Shown: positions 18,088 to 26,056 of the stretch, piece by piece
Layout of the letters: each line of letters begins with the position of its first letter
Numbering within the stretch: position 1 is the first letter of the stretch
From: JBCBGF01 sp039820585
GTDB taxonomy: Bacteria; Pseudomonadota; Alphaproteobacteria; Rhodobacterales; Rhodobacteraceae
Assembly: GCA_039820585.1 (NCBI GenBank)
Contig: JBCBPV010000014.1
Span: 3,921 to 67,920, forward strand
Direction of reading: 5' to 3'
Length of the DNA: 64,000 nucleotides
Translations under genes and position numbers: made by a program
The notes under the pieces: generated by a model
Told to the model about the DNA's origin: nothing
Databases searched by the model: none
The model's input: the letters and a program-made list of their open reading frames with translations, nothing else

Positions 18088-19932
18088 ATGTCCATCAAAC
18101 CCCCCTTCACGAATGTGGAGATCAACACGCAAGATGACGGGTTCTATAAAGACAATAGTCTACCCATCGCTCTCATCTCAAAAGGAGTGATGGTCGCACT
18201 TGTCCTTTGGGCGCTTATTTTTCCAGCCAATGCCAACAGCACGCTAGGCTCCTGGAACTTCAGTCTTCTTGAGATCTTCAACCAATTCTACATTTGGATC
18301 GTTGGTTTCTTCGCCATCTTTTTGTTCATCATCGCCGTATTGCCCAAGACAGGATCGCGGGTGATGGGCGTGCCGGGTGAAAAGCCCGAGTTTTCCAATT
18401 TTTCGTGGTTCTCGATGATGTTCGGCGCGGGTCTTGGTGTCGGGCTGATGGTCTTTGCGACGGCGGAACCCCTGGGCCTTTGGGGATCAAACCCTGTTGT
18501 TGTTGCGGGGACTGTTGAAGGCAACAGCGAAGAGGCGTTGCAATCGGCATGGCGCTACACCTTTGCCCACTACGGCTTCCATGCATGGGCGATTTATGTC
18601 GTGACTGGTCTGTCGCTGGCCTATTACGCCTACACGCGCGATATGCCACTGACCATCCGGTCGGCGCTGACACCGCTTTTTGGTCGCTTGATGAATGGCA
18701 TTTTTGGTCACATCGTTGACGTCTTGGGCGTGGTTGCAACGATCCTCGGTGTTTCTGTCACGATCGGTTTTGGCGTGAGCCAGTTCATCGATGGTCTTTA
18801 TGCGATTACCGGCATGGAGTGGATGATGACTTCGGGCGCCGAAGGCGAAGCTCCCGCACCGGGCAAGGTGGGTCTGGTTGCAGGTCTTGTCGTCATCATG
18901 GGGCTGTCGATTATCTCGGCGGTGTCCGGGGTTGGTCGCGGGGTCAAATACCTCTCGAACCTCAACCTCGTCCTGTCCTTGGTCCTGCTGTTGACGTTCG
19001 TGATCTTTGGGTCCTTCGTCTTCGCGATGTCCAGCTACGGCATGGCGTTCATCGACTACGTGCTCCACTTCATGCAACTGGGCTTCGGGGCTTGGGGACC
19101 GCAGGATGCAGCCTCATTTGCAGCCGCTTTGCCTCAGGACGCTCAGCCGCTTGCGGATGATCTGATGGGCGGTGCAACGAATGCATGGGGCAGCTATGAC
19201 GGGTTCGTATCGGGCCTCGAAGGCGAAGCCGCAGCTCTGCCACCCGAGACCCTTGCGGCTGTCTATGAAGCCGGAAACCAGGGTCGGCAGTTCGGCTGGC
19301 AAGCCGGTTGGACCACGTTCTACTGGGCCTGGTGGATCGCGTTCTCGCCCTTCGTTGGCCTGTTCCTTGCGCGCATCTCCAAAGGTCGGACAGTGCGTGA
19401 GTTCATCCTTGGCTGCGTCATTGCCCCCGCACTTGTGTGCTTTGCATGGATGACAATCCTCGGCGGTACGGCGATTGATCTTGAGCTGACGGGCGGCGCT
19501 GATGGTGCCATCATCGGAGCGTCCAATACCGCAAAGCTCTTTGTGACGCTTGGCCAGATGATTGACGGCAGCTTGCTGACCGGCATCACCATCATGTGCG
19601 TCGTGCTCATCATGACGTTTCTGGTGACGTCCGCCGACTCGGGGATCCTTGTGATGAACACCATCATGTCTGGTGGTGATCAGGAAGTTGGCAACAAGCA
19701 CAAAATCATCTGGGGTGTGATCCTCACGGCTGTGATCGGCACGCTGATCCTGGCCGCCGGTGAAAACAATCCGCTGGATGCTTTGCGCAATGCGATGATC
19801 ATCGGGGCACTTCCGTTCACCATGGTGATGGGTCTTATGTGCGTGGCTCTGACAAAGGCGCTCTGGCGCGACGGAAAGCGTGAAAAAGCGGGTACGCTAA
19901 AGGTACCGACCAGCGCATCCCCCGCTGAATAG
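18088..19932 (+). CDS. BCCT family betaine/carnitine/choline-type transporter
   Basis: A 614-aa secondary transporter with twelve predicted membrane segments. The family hallmarks are the GAGLGVGLM stretch near the Na site and the signature TTFYWAWWIAFSPFVGLFLARISKGRT. It has a longer than usual loop with an acidic, Ala-rich insert (about residues 340-405). Uptake of glycine betaine, choline or DMSP-like solutes is likely; specificity cannot be read. ATG 18088 has GGGAGA 5 nt upstream. Base composition is somewhat less GC-rich than its neighbours, and it follows a decayed oxidoreductase gene beside tRNA-Thr. A strong terminator follows. Confidence 0.92.
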   Translation: MSIKPPFTNVEINTQDDGFYKDNSLPIALISKGVMVALVLWALIFPANANSTLGSWNFSLLEIFNQFYIWIVGFFAIFLFIIAVLPKTGSRVMGVPGEKPEFSNFSWFSMMFGAGLGVGLMVFATAEPLGLWGSNPVVVAGTVEGNSEEALQSAWRYTFAHYGFHAWAIYVVTGLSLAYYAYTRDMPLTIRSALTPLFGRLMNGIFGHIVDVLGVVATILGVSVTIGFGVSQFIDGLYAITGMEWMMTSGAEGEAPAPGKVGLVAGLVVIMGLSIISAVSGVGRGVKYLSNLNLVLSLVLLLTFVIFGSFVFAMSSYGMAFIDYVLHFMQLGFGAWGPQDAASFAAALPQDAQPLADDLMGGATNAWGSYDGFVSGLEGEAAALPPETLAAVYEAGNQGRQFGWQAGWTTFYWAWWIAFSPFVGLFLARISKGRTVREFILGCVIAPALVCFAWMTILGGTAIDLELTGGADGAIIGASNTAKLFVTLGQMIDGSLLTGITIMCVVLIMTFLVTSADSGILVMNTIMSGGDQEVGNKHKIIWGVILTAVIGTLILAAGENNPLDALRNAMIIGALPFTMVMGLMCVALTKALWRDGKREKAGTLKVPTSASPAE

Positions 19933-19945
19933 CGTTTGAAAAAAT

Positions 19946-19982
19946 CGGTTTGCCGCGAAGGCTGTCGCGGCAAACCGTCTTT
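19946..19982 (+). terminator. rho-independent terminator after the BCCT gene
   Basis: A perfect 13-bp stem, 19946-19958 with 19965-19977 (CGGTTTGCCGCGA and its complement), 6-nt loop, followed by TCTTT, 13 bp after the stop codon. Confidence 0.85.
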
Positions 19983-20235
19983 CGGTTCAAAGATCCCAGA
20001 GACTCAGGCAACGTAGCCAGCGCGTGCGTCTTGGTGATGGATTACATCAGGTGCCTCTTTCTGAGCGCGCGTGCGGACCATCCTGACAGCCGGGCCATCG
20101 CTGGATCAGATTTCCGCTGCGCGAACAGCGCCCCCTTCCGCGCAGACCACGGGCCCGCGCTTTTCCGGTTGGGCACCGCGCCAACCAAGGGTATCTCAGG
20201 GGCAACGCCCCGCCCCCAAAAAAAAGGAGCCGCCC
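19983..20235. other. intergenic spacer, no gene seen
   Basis: About 250 bp between the BCCT terminator and the thioredoxin-like gene. I see no convincing ORF, RNA or mobile element. A stem GGTTGG/CCAACC near 20166-20191 and GC-rich runs before the RBS AAAAGGAG are the only structure. Confidence 0.5.
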
Positions 20236-20790
20236 ATGGCCGCCACACCCCCCGTCTGCGACGTCGACTGGCCCGCCCCGCAATTCACGCTGCCCGCCAC
20301 CGATGGCAAAACCTACCGCTTCCACGACATCGCCGGGCCAAACGGCACGCTTGTGATGTTCATCTGCAATCACTGCCCCTACGTTCTGGCCGTGCTCGAC
20401 CGGATCATCCGCGACGCAAACGATCTGGCCGCCCTCGGGGTCGGCACGGCGGCGATCTGTTCCAACGACCCCGTCGCCTATCCCGCCGACAATTTCGACA
20501 ACATGGTCCGGATGGCTGCGGACAAGGGCTTTCCCTTTCCCTACCTGCACGACGCCGACCAATCGGTGGCCCGCGCCTATGATGCCGCCTGCACCCCCGA
20601 TTTCTTCGGTTTCAACGCGAAGGGCGGGCTGCAATATCGTGGGCGGCTCGATGCCTCGGGCGCGCGCCCCGGCCCCGCCGATGCCCGCCGCGACCTGTTT
20701 GAAGCGATGAAACAGGTGGCCGAGACCGGGCGCGGCCCGGCGGATCAGATCGCCTCCATGGGCTGTTCGATCAAATGGGCAGCGGCCTGA
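20236..20790 (+). CDS. thioredoxin-family (redoxin) protein
   Basis: A 184-aa cytosolic AhpC/TSA or redoxin-like protein. It has DWPAPQFTLPATDGKTY then LVMFICNHCPYV with an active-site-like CNHC, and later NDPVAYPADNF and PDFFGFNAKG, typical of this thioredoxin-like subfamily. The reaction is unknown; a thiol reductase or peroxidase role is inferred. ATG 20236 follows AAAAGGAG with 6-nt spacing. The gph gene begins immediately after its stop. Confidence 0.85.
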   Translation: MAATPPVCDVDWPAPQFTLPATDGKTYRFHDIAGPNGTLVMFICNHCPYVLAVLDRIIRDANDLAALGVGTAAICSNDPVAYPADNFDNMVRMAADKGFPFPYLHDADQSVARAYDAACTPDFFGFNAKGGLQYRGRLDASGARPGPADARRDLFEAMKQVAETGRGPADQIASMGCSIKWAAA

Positions 20791-21462
20791 ATGGCGCGGA
20801 TCGTCTTCGATCTGGATGGCACGCTGATCGACAGCGCGCGCGACATCCACGCGCTCGCCAATCGCGTGCTGATGGCCGAGGGGGCGGCCCCGATCACCCT
20901 GGACCAAACGCGCCAGTTCGTCGGCAACGGCGCGCCCACCTTCGTCGCCCGCATGCGCGCCGCCCGCAACCTGCCAGAGGATACTCACGACCGCCTGCTG
21001 GCCGCCTTCCTTGCGGGCTACAGCAACGCCGTCGATGAAACAGAAGTGTTTCCCGGCGTCGAAGACGCGCTGGATGCCTTGATCGCGGCGGGCCATCGCC
21101 TTGCAATCTGCACCAACAAACCGCTGGCCCCCGCCCAGGCGGTCCTCACCCACACCGGTCTCGCACGGTTTTTCGAGACGGTGATCGGCGGCGACAGCCT
21201 GGCCCAGGTCAAACCCGACCCCGCACCCCTGATCGCAGGCTTCGCAGCGCTGGGGACAGGCCCCCAAGTCTACGTGGGCGACAGCGACGTAGATGCGGAA
21301 ACGGCCCAGCGCGCAGAGGTGCCATTCCTTCTATACGCCCACGGCTACGCCCGGGTCGCGCTCGACGCGCTGCCCAGGGCGGGGGTGTTCGACACATTCG
21401 CCGACCTGCCCGCCCTGGTGGACGCAATCTTGGCGCAAACGGCACAACCAGTTTCGCAGTGA
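20791..21462 (+). CDS. gph: HAD-family phosphoglycolate phosphatase
   Basis: A 223-aa HAD hydrolase removing phosphate from 2-phosphoglycolate, a product of DNA repair or of RuBisCO oxygenation. Motif I is FDLDGTLID (catalytic Asp7 and Asp9), motif II ICTNKP, motif III lysine in QVKPDP and motif IV YVGDSDVD. The cap domain starts after motif I, as in Gph. The ATG directly abuts the stop of the thioredoxin-like gene. Other small HAD substrates cannot be excluded. Confidence 0.87.
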   Translation: MARIVFDLDGTLIDSARDIHALANRVLMAEGAAPITLDQTRQFVGNGAPTFVARMRAARNLPEDTHDRLLAAFLAGYSNAVDETEVFPGVEDALDALIAAGHRLAICTNKPLAPAQAVLTHTGLARFFETVIGGDSLAQVKPDPAPLIAGFAALGTGPQVYVGDSDVDAETAQRAEVPFLLYAHGYARVALDALPRAGVFDTFADLPALVDAILAQTAQPVSQ

Positions 21463-21465
21463 TAG

Positions 21466-21541
21466 TGGTGAGCCGTGCAGGGATCGAACCTGCGACCCAC
21501 TGATTAAAAGTCAGTTGCTCTACCAACTGAGCTAACGGCCC
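21466..21541 (-). tRNA. tRNA-Lys (TTT anticodon)
   Basis: A 76-nt minus-strand cloverleaf: acceptor GGGCCGT/ACGGCTC, D arm GCTC...GAGC, anticodon stem ACTGA/TCAGT with loop CTTTTAA (anticodon TTT), T loop TTCGATC, encoded CCA. It lies 4 bp downstream of the convergent gph gene. Confidence 0.96.
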
Positions 21542-21648
21542 ACTAGGCGGCCTAGGTAGCGTCGGGCCGGAAATGCGTCAAGGGCGAATCCGGCGCCTGC
21601 GCATCCTCCGGGTTTCAAATGCGAAACCTGCGCGCTATACGCCCCGCG

Positions 21649-22485
21649 ATGCCTACCGCAAGCGATCCCCGGGGCCTGCCGTTCATGAAGATGCACGGGC
21701 TTGGCAACGACTTCGTCGTGATCGACAGCCGCACAGCCCAGCGGCCTGTCACGGCGTCGCTTGCGCGCGCGCTGGGCGACCGACACCGCGGTGTGGGATT
21801 CGATCAGTTGGCGGTGATAGCGGACGATGACACCGCCGATCTGCACCTGACATTCTACAACGCCGATGGCTCGCCCGCCGGGGCTTGCGGGAACGCCACG
21901 CGGTGCATCGCCCGCCTTGAGATGGACACCCGCGGTGTCGACACATTGACCCTCCGGACCGAGCGGGGCGTCTTGCAGGCACGCGATGCGGGGCAGGGGA
22001 ACACGGCGGTGAATATGGGGGCGCCCTTGCTCGACTGGGCGGATATCCCGCTGGCCGAAGCGGTGGATACCCTGCACCTGCCGATCGAAGGCGGGCCGGT
22101 GGCCACGGGCATGGGCAATCCGCACTGCACGTTCTTTGTCGAAAACGCCGAAGATGTGGATCTGGCCAGCTTCGGCCCCACCCACGAACACCACCCGCTC
22201 TTCCCCCAGCGCACCAATGTGCAGGTGGCACAGGTCACCGGCCCTGACCGCCTGCGCATGCGCGTGTGGGAGCGGGGGGTGGGCGTGACGCTGGCCTCGG
22301 GCTCGTCCTCCTGCGCCGTCGCGGTCGCCGCGCACCGACGGGGCCTGACCGGGCGCGCGGTCACGATTGACCTCGACGGTGGCACAATTGACATCGACTG
22401 GCGCGACGATGGCGTCTGGATGACCGGGCCCACGGCGCATGTGTTCACCGGAACCCTTACGCCGGCGTTCCTGGACGCGCTCTAA
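21649..22485 (+). CDS. dapF: diaminopimelate epimerase (second catalytic Cys replaced by Ser)
   Basis: Converts LL- to meso-diaminopimelate for lysine and peptidoglycan synthesis. The 278-aa product has the family start FMKMHGLGNDFVVID, the first cysteine motif GACGNATRC (Cys80) and GMGNPHCTFF. The second motif reads ERGVGVTLASGSSSCA: where E. coli-type enzymes have ACGxGAC, Ser217 occupies the catalytic-Cys position, and the next Cys is at 222. Either a lineage variant or altered chemistry. ATG 21649 is used; an in-frame ATG at 21619 is also open, and neither has a strong RBS. mtaB follows directly after the stop. Confidence 0.9.
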   Translation: MPTASDPRGLPFMKMHGLGNDFVVIDSRTAQRPVTASLARALGDRHRGVGFDQLAVIADDDTADLHLTFYNADGSPAGACGNATRCIARLEMDTRGVDTLTLRTERGVLQARDAGQGNTAVNMGAPLLDWADIPLAEAVDTLHLPIEGGPVATGMGNPHCTFFVENAEDVDLASFGPTHEHHPLFPQRTNVQVAQVTGPDRLRMRVWERGVGVTLASGSSSCAVAVAAHRRGLTGRAVTIDLDGGTIDIDWRDDGVWMTGPTAHVFTGTLTPAFLDAL

Positions 22486-23733
22486 ATGGATCGTCGCGCC
22501 CCCATATTCTCCAACCACGGCTGTCGGCTGAACGCTTATGAAACCGAGGCGATGAAAGAGCTGGCCACACAAGCGGGGCTGGGGGATGCGGTGATCGTGA
22601 ACACCTGTGCCGTCACGTCCGAGGCGGTGCGCAAGGCGCGCCAGGACATTCGGCGGCTTCGGCGGGAAAACCCCGGCGCGCGGGTGATCGTGACCGGCTG
22701 TGCGGCCCAGACCGACCCCGACAGCTTTGCCGCCATGGATGAGGTCGACACTGTCATCGGCAACACGGAAAAGATGCAGCCCGCCACCTGGACCGGCCTG
22801 ATCGGCGCGACCGAGCCTGTGCAGGTCGACGACATCATGTCGGTGCGCGAGACCGCAGGCCACCTGATCGACGGGTTCGGCACCCGCTCGCGCGCCTATG
22901 TACAGGTGCAGAACGGCTGTGATCACAGATGCACCTTCTGCATCATCCCCTTCGGCCGGGGCAACTCCCGCTCGGTCCCAGCGGGGGTGGTGGTGGAGCA
23001 GATCCAGCGCCTGGTGGATCGCGGATATAACGAGGTCGTGCTCACCGGCGTCGATCTCACCAGTTGGGGCGCCGACCTGCCCGCCGCCCCGCGCCTTGGC
23101 GATCTGGTGCAGCGGATCCTCAAACTGGTGCCCGACCTGCCGCGCCTGCGCATCAGCTCCATCGATTCGATCGAGGTCGATCCGGCGCTGATGGAGGCCA
23201 TCGCAGGCCAGCCCCGCCTGATGCCCCATCTGCATCTCAGTCTGCAGGCGGGCGATGACCTCACCCTCAAACGCATGAAGCGCCGCCACCTGCGTGACGA
23301 TGCGATTGCGTTTTGCCAAGAGGCGCGGCGCCTGCGCCCCGACATGACCTTCGGCGCCGACATCATCGCCGGTTTCCCGACCGAGACAGAAGCGATGTTC
23401 GAAAACTCGCTCAAGCTGGTCGAAGACTGTGATCTGACCTGGCTCCACATCTTCCCCTATTCCCCACGCCCCGGCACCCCCGCCGCCCGGATGCCGCAAG
23501 TGGATGGCCGCGCCATCAAAGACCGCGCCGCCCGCCTGCGCGCTTTGGGCCAGATCCAAACCCAGCGGCATTTGACCCAGACCGTCGGTCAAACCCGCAA
23601 CATCTTGATGGAAAGCCCCCGCATGGGGCGGACCGAGCAATTCGCCGAGGTCACGTTCCCCACCGACCAACCCGTGGGCCAGATCGTCCGCGCCACGCTC
23701 ACCGGGCAGGACGGCACCCGGCTTTTGGCGTGA
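22486..23733 (+). CDS. mtaB: tRNA t6A37 methylthiotransferase MtaB
   Basis: Radical-SAM enzyme that adds a methylthio group at C2 of threonylcarbamoyladenosine-37 (ms2t6A). The 415-aa product has the N-terminal UPF0004 domain with three cluster cysteines (NHGC, NTCAVT, TGCAAQ), then the radical-SAM CxxxCxxC in NGCDHRCTFCIIPFGRG and GEV-type strands. The C-terminal TRAM region is short. It acts on the product of TsaD, encoded 9 kb away. It abuts dapF, and its stop overlaps the GST start (GTGA). Confidence 0.94.
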   Translation: MDRRAPIFSNHGCRLNAYETEAMKELATQAGLGDAVIVNTCAVTSEAVRKARQDIRRLRRENPGARVIVTGCAAQTDPDSFAAMDEVDTVIGNTEKMQPATWTGLIGATEPVQVDDIMSVRETAGHLIDGFGTRSRAYVQVQNGCDHRCTFCIIPFGRGNSRSVPAGVVVEQIQRLVDRGYNEVVLTGVDLTSWGADLPAAPRLGDLVQRILKLVPDLPRLRISSIDSIEVDPALMEAIAGQPRLMPHLHLSLQAGDDLTLKRMKRRHLRDDAIAFCQEARRLRPDMTFGADIIAGFPTETEAMFENSLKLVEDCDLTWLHIFPYSPRPGTPAARMPQVDGRAIKDRAARLRALGQIQTQRHLTQTVGQTRNILMESPRMGRTEQFAEVTFPTDQPVGQIVRATLTGQDGTRLLA

Positions 23734-24353
23734 CGCGCCCGGTCCTCTGGTCCTTCCGTCGCTGCCCCTATGCCATGCGCGCGCGTCTGGCGCTGGATGT
23801 GGCCCAAATCCGTCTCGAACACCGCGAAATCCTGCTGCGGGACAAGCCGGATGCGTTCCTGCAAGCCTCGACCAAGGGCACGGTTCCGGTGCTTCAGATC
23901 GGCGAACGGGCGATTGACGAAAGCCTCGATGTCATGCGCTGGGCGCTGGCACAGAACGACCCAGAGGGCTGGTTGCAGATGCCGGATGACGGGTGGGATC
24001 TGATCGCCCGCACCGATGGCCCGTTCAAAACCGCCCTCGACCGCTACAAATATGCCAACCGCTTTGAGGGCGCGAATTCCACAGAAGAACGCGACAAAGC
24101 GGCTCTGTTCCTGCACGAACTGGACGAACGGCTCACCACCACCCCCTGGCTTTTCGGCCAAACACCCCGCATCGCGGACATGGCCATCCTGCCCTTCATC
24201 CGCCAATACGCCAACACCGACCGTCCCTGGTTCGATGCGCAAGACTGGCCAGCGCTCATATGCTGGCTCGACCGCTTCCTCACCTCCCCCCGCTTCATCC
24301 GCATCATGGAAAAACACCCGCTTTGGGCCCCCGCACCCGCCAAGCCGGTGTGA
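23730..24353 (+). CDS. glutathione S-transferase family protein (CPYA-type)
   Basis: A 207-aa GST-fold protein. The N-terminal thioredoxin-like domain has RRCPYAMRARLAL with Cys12, as in omega-class or glutaredoxin-like GSTs, and GTVPVLQI with the cis-Pro, then DESLDVMRW for glutathione binding. The C-terminal helical domain has the N-capping ADMAILPFIRQ. Such enzymes often act as glutathione lyases or thioltransferases; the substrate is unknown. The start is GTG 23730, overlapping the mtaB stop by 4 bp. Confidence 0.85.
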   Translation: MTRPVLWSFRRCPYAMRARLALDVAQIRLEHREILLRDKPDAFLQASTKGTVPVLQIGERAIDESLDVMRWALAQNDPEGWLQMPDDGWDLIARTDGPFKTALDRYKYANRFEGANSTEERDKAALFLHELDERLTTTPWLFGQTPRIADMAILPFIRQYANTDRPWFDAQDWPALICWLDRFLTSPRFIRIMEKHPLWAPAPAKPV

Positions 24354-24408
24354 TTGGACAGACGCGCCCGCACTCCCTACATTACCCATGTAACCAAGGA
24401 GACGACCC

Positions 24409-24687
24409 ATGCCGCTTCCGCTTGCCCCGATCGCCGGAGTTGCCTTGCGCTATGGTGCAGTGGCCGTTGCCACCTACGCGCTCAGCCGCAAGATGGAACA
24501 GGCCCCCCGCGACCAGCGCAGCGAAGATGCGATGGATGATGTGCCCGAAGGTGTCGGCATGCGGCGCGACGGCGAACAGGTCAACGGCGCGGGCCGGCTG
24601 AAGCGCACGATCCGCCTGGGCACCACCGGACCGGGGGTCGAGATTGACGCAACCGCCCTGGGCCGCATCCGGTTCCGGCGCGTCTGA
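24409..24687 (+). CDS. small conserved-looking protein with N-terminal hydrophobic segment
   Basis: A 92-aa protein starting MPLPLAPIAGVALRYGAVAVATYALSRKME, a likely single membrane segment, followed by a soluble, charged C-terminus (DDVPEGVGMRRDGEQVNGAGRLKRTIRLG). AAGGAGACGACCC precedes ATG 24409. It sits between two GST genes, the second starting immediately after its stop. I do not recognise a domain. Confidence 0.72.
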   Translation: MPLPLAPIAGVALRYGAVAVATYALSRKMEQAPRDQRSEDAMDDVPEGVGMRRDGEQVNGAGRLKRTIRLGTTGPGVEIDATALGRIRFRRV

Positions 24688-25311
24688 ATGCAACTCTATT
24701 ATGCGTCCAGCTCACCTTACGCCCGTAAGGTGACGGTCACCCTGCACGAAACCGGTCAGTTCCACGATGTCGATCTTGTGCCGGTCTACGGCTCGCCCAC
24801 CGATCCGCAGACGATGCCCGTGGCCAAGAACCCGCTGGGCAAACTGCCCACCCTGGACCGCAGCGATGGGCCCGCGATCTACGACAGCCGGGTGATCTGC
24901 CGCTACCTCAACGACCGGGCCGAGGCGCGGCTTTACCCCGATGCGCCGCGCCTGTGGGATACCCTCACGCTGGAAGCGACAGGCGACGGCATCCTCGATG
25001 CCGCCCTTGCCATGGTCTACGAGGTCCGCCTGCGCCCCGAGGATATGCAATTCGTCGACGTGATCGAAGGCCAATGGGCCAAGATCGACCGCGCGCTCGA
25101 TGTGCTGAACGAGCGTTGGATCAGCCATCTCAGCGGGCGTCTGGACGTCGGGCAGATTGCCGTGGGCTGCGCGCTGGGCTACCTTGATTTCCGGCTGGAA
25201 GACCGCGATTGGCGCAAGGGGCGCGACGCTCTGGCCGGTTGGTACGGCACCTTTGCTGGGCGTCCGTCAATGCAGGCCACACAGCCGGTCAATCCGCCGC
25301 AGCTTTCTTAA
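24688..25311 (+). CDS. glutathione S-transferase family protein (YibF-like)
   Basis: A 207-aa GST. The N-terminus MQLYYASSSPYARKVTVTLHE has the Ser-Pro-Tyr-Ala active-site pattern of the YibF/beta-like group, followed by NPLGKLPTL with cis-Pro and YDSRVICRYLND for the glutathione gamma-glutamyl site. The C-terminal domain has the conserved Asp in RLDVGQIAVGCALGYLDFR. ATG directly follows the stop of the upstream 92-aa gene, so the two are probably co-transcribed. Confidence 0.88.
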   Translation: MQLYYASSSPYARKVTVTLHETGQFHDVDLVPVYGSPTDPQTMPVAKNPLGKLPTLDRSDGPAIYDSRVICRYLNDRAEARLYPDAPRLWDTLTLEATGDGILDAALAMVYEVRLRPEDMQFVDVIEGQWAKIDRALDVLNERWISHLSGRLDVGQIAVGCALGYLDFRLEDRDWRKGRDALAGWYGTFAGRPSMQATQPVNPPQLS

Positions 25312-25481
25312 GCTTTATCAGGCATCAGTCGCGTCAAAAGCGCACGATTCAATTGTACGATATATGACGGCTGGACGTAGGGGCATACCAGAGCTAAGTA
25401 CCCCGCCGAAGGGGGCGCTTTCCATGCGCTCCATATATCTATTTGTTGGCCGCCGCCCGGCCATTGAAGATGGAGAGACAT

Positions 25482-26045
25482 GTGTCCCAAGCCGAAGATC
25501 ATGAGGACGGCACCCGCCGGGATTTCCTGTATTACGCGACCGCCGGTGCCGGCGTTGTCGTGACCGGTGCTGCCGTATGGCCGCTGGTCAACCAGATGAA
25601 CCCATCCGCGGATGTGCAAGCCGCCTCAACCCTAAGGGTGGATGTGTCCGCGGTCGATCCCGGAACCCAGCTGACTGTGCTGTTTTTGGGCAAGCCCATC
25701 TTCATCCGCCGCCGCACCGAAGACGAAATCGCCGCGGCACAGGACGTTGACATGGGCGACCTGATCGACCCGGTCGCCCGGAACAGCAACCTGGGCGAAG
25801 TGGATGCCACAGACGCCAACCGCGCCCTCGACGAAAGTGGCGAGTGGCTGGTGATGCAGGGCGTTTGTACGCACCTGGGCTGCGTGCCCCTGGGCGATGG
25901 CGCAGGCGATTACGGTGGGTGGTTCTGCCCCTGCCACGGGTCACACTACGATACATCGGGCCGAATCCGTCGCGGCCCTGCACCGGAGAACCTGCCGGTG
26001 CCAGTCGCTGAATTTGTAGACGAAACGACGATCCTGCTCGGATAA
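25482..26045 (+). CDS. petA: ubiquinol-cytochrome c reductase Rieske iron-sulfur subunit
   Basis: The 2Fe-2S subunit of the cytochrome bc1 complex, which takes an electron from ubiquinol at the Qo site and passes it to cytochrome c1. The 187-aa product has a Tat-type N-terminal anchor (TRRDFLYYATAGAGVVV), and cluster ligands Cys129 and His131 (CTHLGC) with Cys149 and His152 (CPCHGSH). GTG 25482 is chosen because GGAGAG lies just upstream and the resulting N-terminus (SQAEDHEDGTRRDF) matches Rhodobacter PetA; ATG 25470 is open but less likely. First gene of petABC. Confidence 0.95.
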   Translation: MSQAEDHEDGTRRDFLYYATAGAGVVVTGAAVWPLVNQMNPSADVQAASTLRVDVSAVDPGTQLTVLFLGKPIFIRRRTEDEIAAAQDVDMGDLIDPVARNSNLGEVDATDANRALDESGEWLVMQGVCTHLGCVPLGDGAGDYGGWFCPCHGSHYDTSGRIRRGPAPENLPVPVAEFVDETTILLG

Positions 26046-26056
26046 GGGAGAGACGA

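Noticed and set aside
19946..20235. A second tRNA-Thr 3'-end copy (attR) bounding the BCCT segment
   Set aside because: No repeat of the tRNA-Thr 3' sequence is visible downstream of the BCCT gene, and no integrase gene is present, so an intact integrated element is not supported.
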